Positions 45,350-58,633 are shown, numbered from the stretch's first letter. The stretch: 64,000 nt of DNA from Pseudopithomyces maydicus (GCA_026873275.1 JANTUC010000003.1:806001-870000); one strand, 5' to 3'. Made by a program: numbers and translations. The notes: generated from the letters alone by a model not told the origin.

Positions 45350-48106
45350 ATGAATCCTGGAAAGCAACCAATCAACCCCTCGGCTCCTGGGGAGGAGTCC
45401 TCGAGCGCGCGCGACAATGGCCCGCCGCCGGGATACATGACGGTGGGGTCCGGCTCGACCCCCGAGGCTGCTGCACGTCTGATCTCAATGCTGGACCAAG
45501 ACTCTGGCTACGGAGGAAGCATGGCAGAAGGAGAAGCCGGTCGCTGGCATGGAAACATCGGTGAGGATCGACCGAGCGCGCCACCCGCGCCCATCGTCCC
45601 GGGCAGCAGCACAGCATCCGCCGAGCAAGACAGGCAGCGCAGCCATGTCTTGCAGCTTCGCTACAACCAGAACAAAAATGCGCTGGGCCGAGCCATCCAT
45701 GGAACCATCGATATTCTCAAGGGCTTCCAGGAAGAGAATCTCAAATGGCCTGCCCACTACCCGACCGTAACCGCCGAACCCAAGCAAACCCCACACATTC
45801 GCTCCCAGTCTAGACCGGGATTGGCACATACCCAATCCGCGATGGGAGATATCCAACCTCCTCGATCTCCCGAGCGCCCGCGGGCTCCCCGCCGCGCTGG
45901 CACATCCCTGGGCTCCGACTTTGAACCCGAGTCGAGTTCTGCTGCCGAACGGGAACAGAAACCGGAACCTCGTCTCATTACAGCACAGCTCGCTCACGAT
46001 TTCTCCGTACTGAAGCTTGAATTGCGCATGGGTGGACGGGCACATACCGATCTTGTGCATTCGCTAGAGAAAGGATCTATTGCTTCCCTCTTGGATGGCC
46101 AGATCCAACAGAGCGTTCGTCATCTCTATGCTATCAAGGAAAGGATCGAAGATACCTCCAGCAAAGTTCTGGTCACTGGTGATCTCAATGCCGGAAAATC
46201 TACATTCTGCAATGCTCTGTTGCGGAGAAAGGTCCTACCTGAGGATCAACAACCGTGTACAAGTATTTTCTGCGAAGTCCTCGACTTCCGAGAGAACGGA
46301 GGTGTGGAGGAAGTACACGCTGTGCCGATTGGCTGTGTGTACAACCGTAACGACGAGAGCACCTACACAGTCTTCTCGCTCAATGACCTCGAGAAAATCG
46401 TCATTGATAACGAGCACTTTTCGCAATGCAAGGTCTACATCCACGATATACGTTCCGTCGATGAATCTCTGTTGAACAACGGCGTTGTTGATATTGCCCT
46501 CATTGATGCGCCTGGTCTCAACTCAGATTCAGTCAAGACAACCGCCGTCTTTGCGAGACAAGAAGAAATCGATGTAGTGGTGTTTGTTGTTTCTGCAGCG
46601 AACCATTTCACTGAGTCGGCCAAGAACTTTATCTTTACAGCAGCCCGCGAGAAAGCATACATCTTCATGGTAGTCAATGGTTTCGATGTAATTCGCGACC
46701 AGCAGCGTTGCAAGGAGATGATTCTTAAGCAAGTTCATGGACTCAGTCCGGCAACATTCAAGGAATCAAGTGAACTAGTACACTTCGTCTCGAGCAATGC
46801 CATACCAATGGCTGGCTCTCCCGATGGTGACGGTGACGATGATCCTGCCGACAAAGGGAAAGGCAAAGACCCAGAAAAAGAACGAGATTTTGGTGATCTT
46901 GAAACTTCTTTGAGGCGTTTTGTCCTCGAGAAGCGAGCGCGATCTAAGTTGGCGCCTGCAAAGACGTATTTGCTCAATGTTCTTGGTGATGTTCACAATT
47001 TGGCTACGATCAATCGGGAAGTGGCTGAACAAGAGTTGGAGAGAGTGAAGAAAGAGATGGACGCACTTGAGCCAGAATTCGAAGAGTCCAAGAAGTCAAG
47101 AATAGAAGCTGGGGAGGCTGTGGACCGACTTGTGGAAGACACAACTTCAGAAGTTTACGGACACACCCGGGACACACTGAATAACTGCATAAGCAAGGTA
47201 GGAGATCAGGACCTAGGCATTGAGTACCCAGGTCTTCTCTCGGCCTACCAGTATGCCGAAGATATCCGCGACTCTATGCTGCACGAGATCACGGAGACTG
47301 TACGTCTCTGCGAGGAGCATGCTCGCACGCACGCCGCTCAGGGCTACAACGGTATCAAGAATTTGGGTATACTCCACCTTGGAAACATGCACGCCGATGT
47401 GATGTTCCGTCCTGAGCGGATGTTCAGAAAATCAGCTCACGCACTTGCACGCCAAGTTGATATCGACATCGAGCTCTGGGACTTCTTCGACGTTGCCAGC
47501 CTATGGGAACGCCAAGAGAAGGTTGCTGGAACCGGCATGGCCGTCACAGTAGCTGGTGTGGTGGGTGGCCGTTTAGTGGGTGGTGTTGGCTGGGTTGATG
47601 GCGTTCTCGGTGCTGCAAAGATCGTAGGATCCAACAACCTCCGGAGACTACTCATTCCCGGTATCATTGCAGGTGGTAAGTCTCACATGAACACTCCCAA
47701 ATCATCTAACCCCATACCTGATGCACATGCTAACATCACATAAACAGTCGCCATTGGAATTTCCTATATCCTTAGCTCAGTCCCCAAATCCCTACCCCAC
47801 CGCCTCAGCGCGAAGCTTTCCCAACAGCTTGCCGCCATCGACTACACGCACTCCAACGCATTGCGCATCAGTTCCGAGATCCGCCGCGCGCTCAAGGGCT
47901 CCGCGAAGGAGGTCCAGATCGGCCTTCAACGCAACGTGGAGAAGCTGCAGCTCAAGAAAGAAGAGACTAGTAAACTCAAGGCCGAAGCCGCTGACGCGAA
48001 GAAGTACTTCTCCAACTTGTTCCGCACCTCCAACGAGCTGCGCCAGAATGTCCAACGCATCGACCTCGAAGCAGCACCCCCAGCTGCAATCAGTGCGGCC
48101 TTGTAG
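45350..48106 (+). CDS. FZO1: Mitofusin Fzo1, mitochondrial outer-membrane fusion GTPase
   Basis: Exons 45350-47675 and 47748-48106 encode 894 aa. The dynamin-like GTPase domain has G1 GDLNAGKST (about residue 277), a G2 Thr in the PCTSIFCEV region, G3 DAPG (about 386) and G4 VNGFD. Two closely spaced hydrophobic segments near residues 725-790, one split by the intron, form the outer-membrane hairpin, followed by a C-terminal coiled coil. The first ~200 residues are Pro/Ser-rich and disordered, as in fungal Fzo1. The frame is intact. Fzo1 tethers and fuses mitochondrial outer membranes. Confidence 0.92.
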
Positions 48107-48887
48107 GCTTCGAGCCATGTCTTTCTTTGCTCTAAGTAATGCATCAAGTAGGAAGACGACGTAGATCTATCTTGTGTCGCGGTATTTTGGCCTTGTCCTT
48201 GTCGTGCCTTTCCCCTTGTTGTTCTTCATTTCCTGGACCAGTTTGGACGGGAGGGCGTTTGGAAGCGTGGGATAAATTCACATGAGATGGGATGACATGA
48301 AGCATGTAATTGGAAAAGACGTCTTTTCGCTCTGTACATATGTTTAATCAATACCCCTCTTGCTCTTTATGTACGAATGTCGATCGTTTGGAGTGGTTTC
48401 TACAATGGTTCTGCGTTGCTGGTGTGAGCGCTTGGTGAGGTCCAACCCTTACTGTTTATTTTATTTTTCATTTTCCATGTTGAAACGGAACCAATTGATG
48501 GTCTATATTCATTAGCATGCTCGTCATAGAAAGACGAATGTATAGATACATAGTTTTATTTTCAACTTTACAGCAGAGGGTAGCATATGTGGGATTGAGA
48601 TATATGCCAAGCTGCGTCTCTGGTCAGACCTCACGCGGGTACACACTGCAGCAGTCCTGTGATGCTCTATCCCTCGTGGTGCTGCTCCCAATTGCTTCCA
48701 GAAAAAAGTAAGGAACGAATATAGCCACTAGCCACTACTGAGCGCTTCATAGCCTGTCGTTCCACACCACACGCCCTATAGTCCCACTAAATACTACCCT
48801 CACTTAAGCAAAACACACATATACTCAAGTTGAAGAAAACAATCCATACGTATATATAAACAAACGGGCATCATATATACCGGCCAT
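48107..48887. other. Convergent intergenic, FZO1 and DSC1
   Basis: About 780 bp between two 3' ends; AT-rich in places (48440-48560). No gene seen. Confidence 0.45.
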
Positions 48888-51491
48888 CTACAGCGGCGGC
48901 AGTCCCTCCCTACAGTTCGGGCACTGCAACCTATACCTCATCCACCCCTCCAAGCACCCCGTATGAAATATATGCCTACACGGCGTAACCATGTACTTCC
49001 TCCTTTCTAGCGTCAATCCGCCTAGTCCTGGGTCCGCACCCCCTCAGCCGGCACAACCGGGACCTCGATATCCGCCGCGCAAATACTGCAATCGAACACC
49101 TTCTTACCTTTGGCCCTTGCCTCTCCAGGCTTGGTGCTAATCTCAGATTGCGACCCCCTCCATCCGCAGCATCCAGTCCCGAATACGAAGACGAAGACGG
49201 GAAAGACGAGGACGGCAGCGTGGCGCCCTCCTCATCCTCGCGGAGTATGGGATGGTAATCGTACGCGGGAGGTGCCCAGCCATCGCGCACGAAGAAGCGC
49301 GACCCGAGGACTTCTTGCGAGGCGAGAACTACGATCTGGCACCATACCCAGGCTGCAAGGACCAAGAGACCTCTTACATCTGTCCGGCTGAACAAGATGT
49401 TGGAATCGACTGCGTAAAAATAAGCAATAGGCACAAGCCGCACGACGGATTGGCCAATGACAAAATCCCAGCGTAAAGCCTTGCGGCAATTGCGCATGAT
49501 GTTGCGGTAGATTTGGGGCAGCCAGAAGGAGAGGTAGAGGAAAGAGAGAGTGTTGAAGTAAAATGCGCGTGCCGTTGAGCGCATCGTCGTGAATTGGAGG
49601 GTGATGAAGAAGGTGACGATGAGAAGGAAGCAGTAGCGACTATACAAGGCACCAAGCTCTGCCCTAGGTGAGGTGGCAGGCTGTGCTGTTGTTGTAGCAG
49701 GGGCATTCGTGGTAGGCAAGAGCGGCTCGCCACCAGGGATGTCGTCTTGGTCCGAGGAGACAATGATCGGGGGTGAAGCTGGGGCTGGATTTGGAGCCGG
49801 CTGAGTGCTAGCCGCAGTTGCAGGGAGAGGAAGGCCATCATTCCGTGGGGGAGGAGGTATTGGGGCGCGAGGCTGTGGACTTGGCTGTGGCGCTGGGGAA
49901 GGTTGTGGAGTGGGCGTGTTGTTCGATGCTTGTTGGCGGTCCAGACGCTGCTGTTCGGAAACTTGAACTGTCCAGATATCCATCAAGAAGCGGAGTTCGA
50001 GCACAACAGAGAACAAGGCCAAAAAGGCGATGGTGTATAGCTGCAGCTGCGACGTACCTAGAAACAAATGTAGGAAGATCAGTGCGAGAAACATGAATCC
50101 GTCCCCTAAAGCCATCATAGCGATGGTGTAGAAACTGATACGATTCCGCGTTGAAGGTGTTGCGGCCTCCTTGGCTTGCCTGATAATGAACACGAGTTGG
50201 AAAGCCAGAGTAACTGCAAAAGCGAGAATGTTGCGTTTAGCATCGTCGTTGAATTCCTCAGTCTTCAGTCCAAGTAGATGCATTGCTTCGGAAGGCGGAA
50301 AATCTGGAGGGCCTTTTGACTCGATGACGAATCCACAGTCAGGCGAAAACCCAACCATGTCCATAGCTATCTGGGAGTGAATTGGGATATGTGCCCCGGT
50401 GGGATGTCGGAGCTCATCTTCGAGCCAGTCCAGGTCCACTGGTCGACTGAGAGGCTGCTGGTTTCGACCAACAAACTGCACAGGCGCCTCTTGCAAGTAA
50501 AGAATAAACTCGCAGTGATGTGCAACCATGACACCCTCAGCAGCACCCTCTACGGCAGATGTCCAAGGATTCCACACTGGAAATGCCCGCTCCACTTGGT
50601 TCTGTATCGTTTGGTATATTGTACGATTGAGAAGCGTCTGAGAAGTCGAATAGAGATGCGGCGAGAGTTGTAAATGTGGAAGCGCAAACACGCCACCAAA
50701 TCTATCGACGTTAGCCATCGAGCACCACATCCCAACCCCCAAACGTATGCTTACCTGTCGCTCGTCGTAGTCAATACAGCACCACCAAACTCGGGATAAT
50801 GTACCCCATTAAGATTGAACTCCCACCAGTTGTCCCCCCAGCTGTCCGCGTCTCCAATAACCACCTTCGCCTTCAACTCGCTGGTCGTACGATTTTCGTC
50901 CGTCCTCTGTCTCCCATCCAGCTCGGTAAGATGCAGCCTGACCATACCATGCGTCCCTGTGAGATTCCTATCGAACTCGGCGAGTGGCGCAAACTCAGGC
51001 ACATTGCCCGTCCCGTTCAGCATGTCGATGGGAAACCGGACCCGACTAAGCGGACTGCGCACCCACTCGCCCTGCACAAATCCAGAGATATTTCTGTAGA
51101 CCATCTCTTTGTTTCCGCCTCCGTTGTTGCCATCCAGCCATGTCTGCGCTCTATCCCCCAGTACGCCCTTCATCCTCTGCCGCGCCCGGCTCTTCACATT
51201 CCCCAGCACATCCCACGTGAATGCATCCTGCTCCCGCAAACCCGTGATATTTAGCCACTTTTTCTCTTTCGCGTCAAAATCGCCCCATCGTGTGCGGTTG
51301 AGAAGATCGAGCTGTTCCCTCTCGCGGTCAATGACCTCGTCGTAGCGCGATCGCGTGTTGAAACCTGGGTTCTGCGGCTCAGGCGAGTTGATGAGGAGCA
51401 GTAGGATGATGAAGAAGAGAAACTGGCGCGGGTCCCGGCGGACTTCCATCAGGGTGGTTGCGGGGCTGTGAGAGCCATCGAGGGGGATCAA
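48888..51491 (-). CDS. Golgi Dsc E3 ubiquitin ligase subunit Dsc1/Tul1 (two frameshifts)
   Basis: Exons 51491-50755 and 50701-48888. A membrane anchor at residues 23-37 precedes a luminal domain with several NxT/S sites, then a cluster of transmembrane helices (from ILAFAVTLAFQLVFII on), a Pro-rich loop, more helices, and a C-terminal RING-H2: CSIC, then CRHIFHTGCLEGW and CPNC. This is the Dsc1/Tul1 ligase, which in fission yeast and Aspergillus works on SREBP cleavage and in yeast on Golgi quality control. The frame breaks twice just before and inside the RING, at C5 runs 49154-49158 and 49039-49043 (plus strand). Adding one base at each yields 2553 nt, 850 aa; without them the RING is lost. 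Confidence 0.9.
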
Positions 51492-51958
51492 GTGTATGGG
51501 GAGGGTGCCTGAGCTGGGGCGCGGATGACGTTCCCGGAGGTCCGCACGACTTGGCGTTCAGGGTTCAGCCTGGTGTGAGATGGGCCCAGTCGATTGGGAT
51601 TCAAATATGTGCAACCAAGTATCATGGATAGTGTTCAAACGAAATAGGCGAAGAGACGAACTGTCTCTGGCACGATAAATTACAAATAATCCAGATATAG
51701 GCGTCTTTCAAACTCTAGTGTCATCACCGTACTCGGTCACACCCATGGCCGTCTAGAAATCACAAGAAACGCCCGACTATGCCACCAAGGCCGTAGACAA
51801 ATATTGAAAATGGTATCTTCCGCAGAACGCATATGTGTCTTGTCCATATTCTTGATCCGTCCCCCTTCGCCATCCCCATCCTGAAGACATTATAGATATT
51901 GGAAGCTGTACAGGAGCGTCGCTCTACAGCGCGTGTACTTTGAAACAAATCGCACGAC
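51492..51958. other. Intergenic, DSC1 promoter and rhomboid 3' side
   Basis: 467 bp between two minus-strand genes; no other feature seen. Confidence 0.4.
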
Positions 51959-53663
51959 CTAGAACATGAGTCTTACGGGCTTTGAGGTTGGCTCCGGGCT
52001 TGCCGGTTCCTCAATGGCCTTAAGGTTTCCCAATTCGCACCAGGTTGTGTTTCCGGTTTTAATGGGCTGTTGTCTTGGTCAGTATATCAATCTTCACACC
52101 AATTCCTAGAGGTTTATACTCACCAGACACATCTTTTCACACCAGGAACACCTACCCCGCCAGTCGTAGAAGTTCCTCAGCAACATGATAAACCCAATAA
52201 ACACCACCACCAGCAGCGCCGCCCGCACCAGCCACCAGACCCACCAGAAGGGCTTGCGTCCCTTGAAGAAGCCCACAGGCTGCTTGACAAATTTTTGCAG
52301 TCCTGGCCCAGCCCCCGCAGACTGGTCCACAGTGGCGTAGGGTGGCTCGTCGACACCGATACGTTCACGGAGGACCTGAGGGGAATGCAATATGCATACG
52401 CCGAGCACGAGACCCATGCAGAAGCCGCCCATGTGAGCAAAGTTGTCGAGAATGGGCAGAAGACCTAGAAGAAAGGCGATGGCAACATCCAGTAGGAGGA
52501 AGAGCAGATCTTTGACTGGAGAGCGGCGCGTTTTCCAGTTGTACAGCAGGTCGAGGAGGACGAGTGCAAGAATGCCGAAAAGAGCACCGGACGCGCCAGT
52601 GGAAGGAACGCCATTCGCAGCATAGTTGCCTCCTAGAACGAACCCGAATATGCCCGAGGCGAAGTATACGAGCGCAAAACGCAGGGGTCCGATTTCCTTC
52701 TCCATATCTCTTCCCAACGTCAGTTGGAGAAGCATGTTGAACCCAATGTGGATCAAGCCTCCATGCAAGAATATAGGTGTGATGAAACGCCACCACTGGT
52801 TGGGTTCCGTGCTTTTGAATTCACTTCTGTTAGCCCAGGTCAAGTTGGGATCTTGCTCGGGAACGCCGCCCATGCCGCAATGTTCGGAAAGGGAACACTC
52901 GTAAACATCTGCTGTGGCGTTGGGGCACTGCCAGGTGCTAATACCACTTTCGATGACGACCTGGAGGTAGTGCATGCATGGCTGGTAACGGGCACCCATG
53001 GTGATGAGGGCACCATTCGAAGGGCCGATCAGGAAGTTGAAGCGGGGCTTTATTTGTATGGGCGAGCCTGTCAATGTGGCTGTTACTTGTCAGCATACTT
53101 GTTCCGTTCCAGTGACAGCGGGATATGCATGGATACGCACCATTCTTGATAAGTTCTCCGATAAAAACACCAATCTGGACCGTAGTCAAAATGTACACCA
53201 CCCAGGTTACTCTCCCACTAAACCAACCCTTCTTCTTCTTCTTGCGCTTTTCTCTCGGTCGGCCTTCTGGGTCCATCTGATATGCGCTTGTCGCCGCATG
53301 GCTGGAACCCATCTTGCCTTGCTGTTGCAGCGGGATGGCGTTGTTGTCAGCGAAGGGGTCGTGCTGAGCAGCGGCTGGCGGCGAGTCGTAGCGCTGGTTG
53401 TAAGGATGGGCTTGGCTACTGTACGGGTCTGCGCTGTGATATGCTGTGTCGGTGTAGGCCGAAGAGGTGCCCGTCTGCGTGTGGGTGAGGTGGGCGGTGG
53501 AGGAGTAGTCGTGGTTGTCGTAGCGGTTCGTGTCGTCGAATGGCGAGGGTGCTGACGAGACGGACGGCAGCGACTGCGCAGACGCAGTGTGCGGTGGGGG
53601 CTTGGGGCGCGAGGATGCGTCGTTGGCGCCTGGAAAGGACGAGTAATAGTCGTTGGCGGCCAT
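51959..53663 (-). CDS. Rhomboid-family intramembrane serine protease
   Basis: Exons 53663-53141, 53067-52124 and 52066-51959 encode 524 aa in phase. A disordered Ser/Pro/Gln-rich cytosolic N-terminus of about 140 residues ends in a KKKKKG basic patch before the first membrane helix. The catalytic Ser lies in GASGALFG and the catalytic His in DNFAHMGGF; HGGLIHIGFNM supplies the conserved HxxxN of helix 2. The luminal loop after helix 1 carries several Cys (CPNAT, CSLSEHCG). This is the long fungal rhomboid type, not the short Rbd2 type. Substrates are unknown. It lies directly upstream of DSC1 in the same orientation. Confidence 0.88.
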
Positions 53664-55175
53664 GGTGGTAGGTGAGGCCCGGCGCAGAAGGAGCTTTACC
53701 CAAGCAGCACGATTGCAAAACCGTGTGCAGATACGGGCCGGAGTTGGCTGGCGAGCCTATAACAAGTGTTTTTGTGTTTGGAGGTCAGGCTCGGAAGGAG
53801 GAGTATAGCAGGTGGTGAGCGCGCTCGGGAGAAGCTGATCGGACTTCGTGTTTGTCACTGGTAGTAGCGCTGGGCACTGGGTGCGGTGGCTGTCTGTGAG
53901 TCTGGCGCAACAACAATGCAGCAGCCTCGCACAAGACTAAAGGCAGGGGGAGGACGAGAAGCGATTCCAAGACCACGGGCGCCTATATACCGTGCACACA
54001 GGCCTATAAGCTGAATAGCGACACGCAGACCAGAGGCTGAAGTCGCCCGCATACGACGACCAAGACCACTACGCATCGGATCATGGGCCCTGACGCTACG
54101 CAACGCACCGCCAGCCCTGCTTCACACGGCCAATCACGCGCCCACGCCTTTGTTTACCCCTGTCCCGTCCGCATCTGAAACGGAGCGATCTGCTCTGTTG
54201 CTTTAAATAATCCCGGCGCACTGTCTTCCACGGTGACGGCATCCTTCATGCTGGTGGACATTTTTCTCGGAAACTTTGTCGACAGCCCTGGAGAGCTTAC
54301 TTGCACGTGGCCCAACAACCCCCATGAATGCATACCCGTGCGACGTGCTGCCGGCATTGTACTGTGTGTACGGTACATCCTGTGCTGTGCGCGGCGAACT
54401 TGGGCTTGTGGATCCAAGTGGCGCCGAAGTGGAGTGGCGGAGCTTCGTTGGCTGTGCGAATCGCATCGTCATACGCAACATGGCTGACGACCTCAGCCCA
54501 GCAGTATCCACAGCAAGATTTTCTCTGCTCTTCACGCTTTCACAAAACAAGGCCTGGAGTTGATCGCACACCCCTTTCCACCCGCCCTGCATGAAGCCTG
54601 GGAAACCTTGATCTTTGTGCACGCCGGAGATTTGGCCATCGGGCTTGCAAAAGCAACCCACCGGTTCCAATCCCCGACCTTCTTTGAGCCCAACAGTCGT
54701 TCGTCCAGCAGACTAGCGCGCGGCATAGTCCATCGCTATGGCTTCTCAACTGCTCCATCGGAGATTTCTTTCCTCGGATTAGGCGTGGAACAGGTCAGAC
54801 CCTTGAACATGTGCCACGCTCGGGTAGCGTCGTGTATTGCTCTTTTGGGAAAACGTGGAACCTCACTTGGCCTAACTGTGCAAGGCGGTTTTGATACAGT
54901 CAAGGAAATCAACCATTTTTTCTATTCCTAACACAACCAAGGAAATGTAGCATGTAGCATGTAGCATGTTGCTAGTACATACCCACCGAAGTTCATATTC
55001 CCCTCCCTTTGCCAAGTAGACTCATCAATCAATCTGTGTGTGTGCACCTGTGTACAGAATCCGGTTCGAAATCACCAGATTCTCCCTTGCACGCTGGATC
55101 CCATCACCATTACACCTTGCACCATCCGCCCTGAGCTGTGTGCTCGACTCATATACGGCAAAGGTTAGTAGCCGC
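53664..55175. other. Intergenic, rhomboid promoter to C2H2 gene 3' end
   Basis: About 1.5 kb with overlapping short ORFs on both strands that have no recognisable homology. Includes a 7-bp tandem repeat at 54945-54972. Confidence 0.45.
54945..54972. repeat. 7-bp tandem repeat, four copies
   Basis: ATGTAGC three times followed by ATGTTGC. Confidence 0.85.
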
Positions 55176-56801
55176 CTACCAACGAGATAGTTGGTTCTTG
55201 TGGATGAATGTCCCAGAAGTTCCGCCACCGCCAATCTGTGCAGCAACCTTTGTTGGCTCCTTCCAATCAACTGGTATGCCTGCAGTATACTTGAGGTAGG
55301 TGACAGCCTGCGGCGCCGCTGGCGGCTCGTACCTCACCAGCTCGCCCGTCCGAGCATCCATGATATCAGTAGCCTTGTCCGCCAGGTAGTCTGGACGGGG
55401 CTTCTCTTCAACACAAATGAAACCGCCAGTGAGTTTGTCAAGGAATTTGTTGAAATCGGTAGCCTTGTTAACTTGGCACTTGCTACCGCGGGACTGGCAG
55501 TGACCCATGAGAGCTGTGATGGTGTCGAAATATTTCAGGCAATACGGACACTTGGCGCGATTGACCCGATGGGACACGAGAATGTGATCCCGAAGTTCTG
55601 GGGTACTCTGAAAGCTTTGCCTGTAAAACAACACAGTCAGTTAAGACGAAAAAATACTATACAATCTGGAGAAATTAGTAGGTGAATACGATACGTACTC
55701 GCAAGGGAAGGGACAGTAATATTTCTGAATGAGGACGTTGAAGAATGGCTCCGGGTTCCAATCGGGGCCCAACGGATCCCAAAACCGTGTATTCATGACG
55801 TTGATGCCATACTCGCGTGTTGTTTGCTCCTCAATGGTATGGTCGCCAATCACTTTTGGGGGCTCTGGCTTTGGATTGGCTTGTGGAAACAACTTCTTCG
55901 CAGAACCTCTACCCCAAACTTTGGGTTTACTATACGCAGTGATTAGCAGGAAACGATGATTTAGTAGATTGCCATAGCGAACTCACGTCTTCGAAGTTTG
56001 AGCAGCGTTGGTAGGCTCATCGCCTATAATTGTGTCCGAGTCTGGTCCTGCCAGCGACATTTCATCCAGTCCCGACGTGATGGATGGTACTGTAGTGGCA
56101 TTCTCATTTTGAGCCACCTCTGGTTTGAGAGCCTGGAATTGCACCTTGGGAGCTTCGTCGCTGTCATCGTCCATGGGATTCTCAACAGAAACGCCGCCTT
56201 CTTCCTCTTGGTCCAAGCCTGCATTATAATGAGAGATCTTCTGCCTGAATCGATCATGCTCCTTCCCACCCATCAACAGCTCGCCGATAAGTACTTTGTG
56301 AATGACGTGTCCAATGAATTGCTGGTTGTTGATGACGGGGCAATGATCCTACGCAAAGCATTAGCAGCTAGTATCGACGATTTTGAATTACCTACAAATT
56401 CTAGATGTTCGGTCAGTAGTGCGGGCATACTGAACTTTTCGCGGCAGCCGATGCACTCTATCTCCTGCTTGATCTTATGGGACTGTACATCATTGCTAAG
56501 CATCATGAATATAACATCATCTCAGAGCAGAACGTACGAGCTCAAAGTGGCGCTGAAGCCCCGACTTGCTCTTGAACTCCTCACCGCAAGCGCCACACGC
56601 CCTGCCGTGTAGATCCGGCACATATATCTTGTGACGGGTATAGTCTTCAAAGCTCTCGAAATCCTTATCGCATCGGCGGCAATAGTCATGCTCTTCTGCG
56701 TTCTTTTTGTGCTTCTTCATCGCCTTCTCCGTGTCAAAGGAGGCTGGACACGTGGGGTAGGTGCATTTCACCGCCCTAACGGGTGTGAGAATTGCAGGCA
56801 T
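55176..56801 (-). CDS. Multi-C2H2 zinc-finger protein of unknown role
   Basis: Five exons, 56801-56538, 56482-56396, 56348-55987, 55929-55699 and 55620-55176, give 462 aa in phase. At least five Cys/His finger units are visible: CTYPTCPASF with HKKNAEEH, CRRCDKDF, CGACGEEF with HFEL-SH, CIGCREKF, and after an acidic linker CPFPCEQSF with HILVSH and CPYCLKYF. Two of the fingers are completed only by splicing, which supports the model. The fingers are spread along the protein rather than in a DNA-binding tandem, so RNA or protein binding is also possible. I do not recognise an orthologue with a known function. Confidence 0.8.
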
Positions 56802-57277
56802 GTTGCTCGCACCGTCGAGGGTCCTTGTCTCTGGGAAGGTGTTGATGAGAAGAGAGTTGGCAAGAGATTGGCACGAAACCCTGGTATTTATAACGGGCTT
56901 CTGAAACCCGACGAGGCGGAATTGGGTGAAGGAGAGAGGCCGGGTCAGGCTCGCGACTAGGCAGATAGTAGAGAGGCAGTGGGCGTTTGCGGAAAGGTAA
57001 GAGAACTGGTAGTGGAGGGCGGAAGGCGCGCGTCACCCTGCGTGGAAAGAGCAAACGGAGGAAAGCACAACACTTCCTTCATCACGTCAAACAGCGGCCG
57101 CCCGGGTATTGTGCAGAGACTTGGGTGGGACAATGCTGAAACATAATAATAGACACTTCATAAATTGTTTATTAAGTGCTATACTTGTCCCCACGTTTTT
57201 CTCGTATAGTGACCATTGGGGCATGTATGTGCAAGCTACTCATTAAATCGGCGCATGGCATTTTGCTCATGGTATAA
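56802..57277. other. Intergenic, C2H2 gene promoter and cynS 3' side
   Basis: About 475 bp; no further feature seen. Confidence 0.4.
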
Positions 57278-57888
57278 CTAGAACCGCGAGTACGGCAGCC
57301 TGCCACATTGTCAGTGCCTTGGTGCTTGGACGAATGCGAGTGCCATTTCATGGCGCTCTAGAATGAAAATAACTTACCATTTACCTCGCAAAGTTATGAC
57401 AGCCCACTCTCCTTTCTCGTCCGTCTCCTTCTCAACCTTTGTGGAGAAGCTGATAGCCGACATAATGCCGTCTCCAAACTTCTCGTTCAAAACCGCCTTG
57501 TAGGCATATCCATAGTTCTGCACAATCTCATAAAGACGATAGATCAATGGCTCCTTGGGCGGCATGTCGATTGTCCGGCCTCGATCCGGGAAGCCAGATA
57601 GTTGTGATTCAAGCGTCTCCGCAGGAATATCTAATACTTGGGAAAGCTTCTTGATGTCTTCGGGGAAGCCTGTGCCTGTCCATAGAACATGGCAGCAATC
57701 GCCACTTCCTCACGACCGATCTCCTTCGCAATAGCTTCGAAGGTCAGGTTCTTCTTCTTTTTTGCTTCAAATAGGGTGGGTGAAGATGGAGGAAGACGGG
57801 GGACTAGGGAGGCCTAAGATGATGAGCTTTGCTACTTGGCCGGGTAATGTTAACGAACATCGAGTGTTGCGATTGGATTGGCGGCCAT
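57278..57888 (-). CDS. cynS: Cyanate hydratase (cyanase), one frameshift
   Basis: Exons 57888-57859, 57813-57378 and 57299-57278. Cyanase converts cyanate and bicarbonate to ammonia and carbon dioxide. The N-terminal helical domain runs from [20 protein letters not shown] to MFYGQAQAS; the catalytic domain has the active-site Arg and Glu in IYRLYEIV and Ser in GIMSAISF, and the protein ends GKWLPYSRF, formed across the last intron. The frame breaks at a G4 run, 57662-57665 (plus strand), within the conserved ASPEDIKKL segment; one added base gives 489 nt, 162 aa, the usual length. Intron 1 uses a weak GTTCGT donor. It is divergent from the PLD gene. Confidence 0.9.
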
Positions 57889-58633
57889 CTTGGTAGGATG
57901 GAAGTGTCGAGAGGTTGGGTAAGTTACGGACGGGCGCACAAAAGCTGAAGCAACAGGAACAATGGCACGAGGTGCAAATCGAGTTGACAGAGCAAGACGG
58001 TGAAGAGAAGGCATTGTTGTCAAAGGATTTTACAGGCGGTTATATAGCTATCAGAATGGTACACGCAGCGGCTGGGGTGTGGAGAGGCGGGGATGGACCG
58101 AATGATATCCGCCAACAAAATGCCTCTAGTAATGAATCTGTCATGCTGTGCATGCTGATTTCGCACACGTCACCGATTAATGGCACCCTGTGCCGACGGC
58201 AAGTACGTAGTCTACCGGTATCTGATCTAGATCTGAACCCGTTATCGTTGGTCTCCGCGGTGCGGCGTGGTCGTTGCGGGCCGCAGGAGGAAGCGGGGCA
58301 GGCAACTGAGGGGCTGGAAGCAGCTTTCCCCCAAGCCTACGCGCCGAAGGCGACAGGATGCTCGCGTTGCAGTGAAGTCCCGATGGCTGATTCAAACCAC
58401 AGCTATAGGCTGCACCTGTCACAGCTATCACGCCGTCTGCGACATGAATTTTCCCTGTTTGCATGAATCAGCCCCCTGTCAACCTGAGGCACGATGACGA
58501 AGTGGGGTCGCGGGTGGATCTTCACCGACTGCACCCCAAGCGTCCTCCAGCTAGCTTCAGCTCCAGCTTCAGCGGAGACATCGACCTCGCACCCTTTCCC
58601 AGAACCATTGCCGGAAGCTGAGCTTCTGCAAAC
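57889..58633. promoter_or_regulatory. Divergent promoter region, cynS and PLD
   Basis: About 745 bp between outward-facing starts. A CAGCTTCAGCTCCAG-like direct repeat lies just before the PLD start. ORFs on either strand are not supported. Confidence 0.4.
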
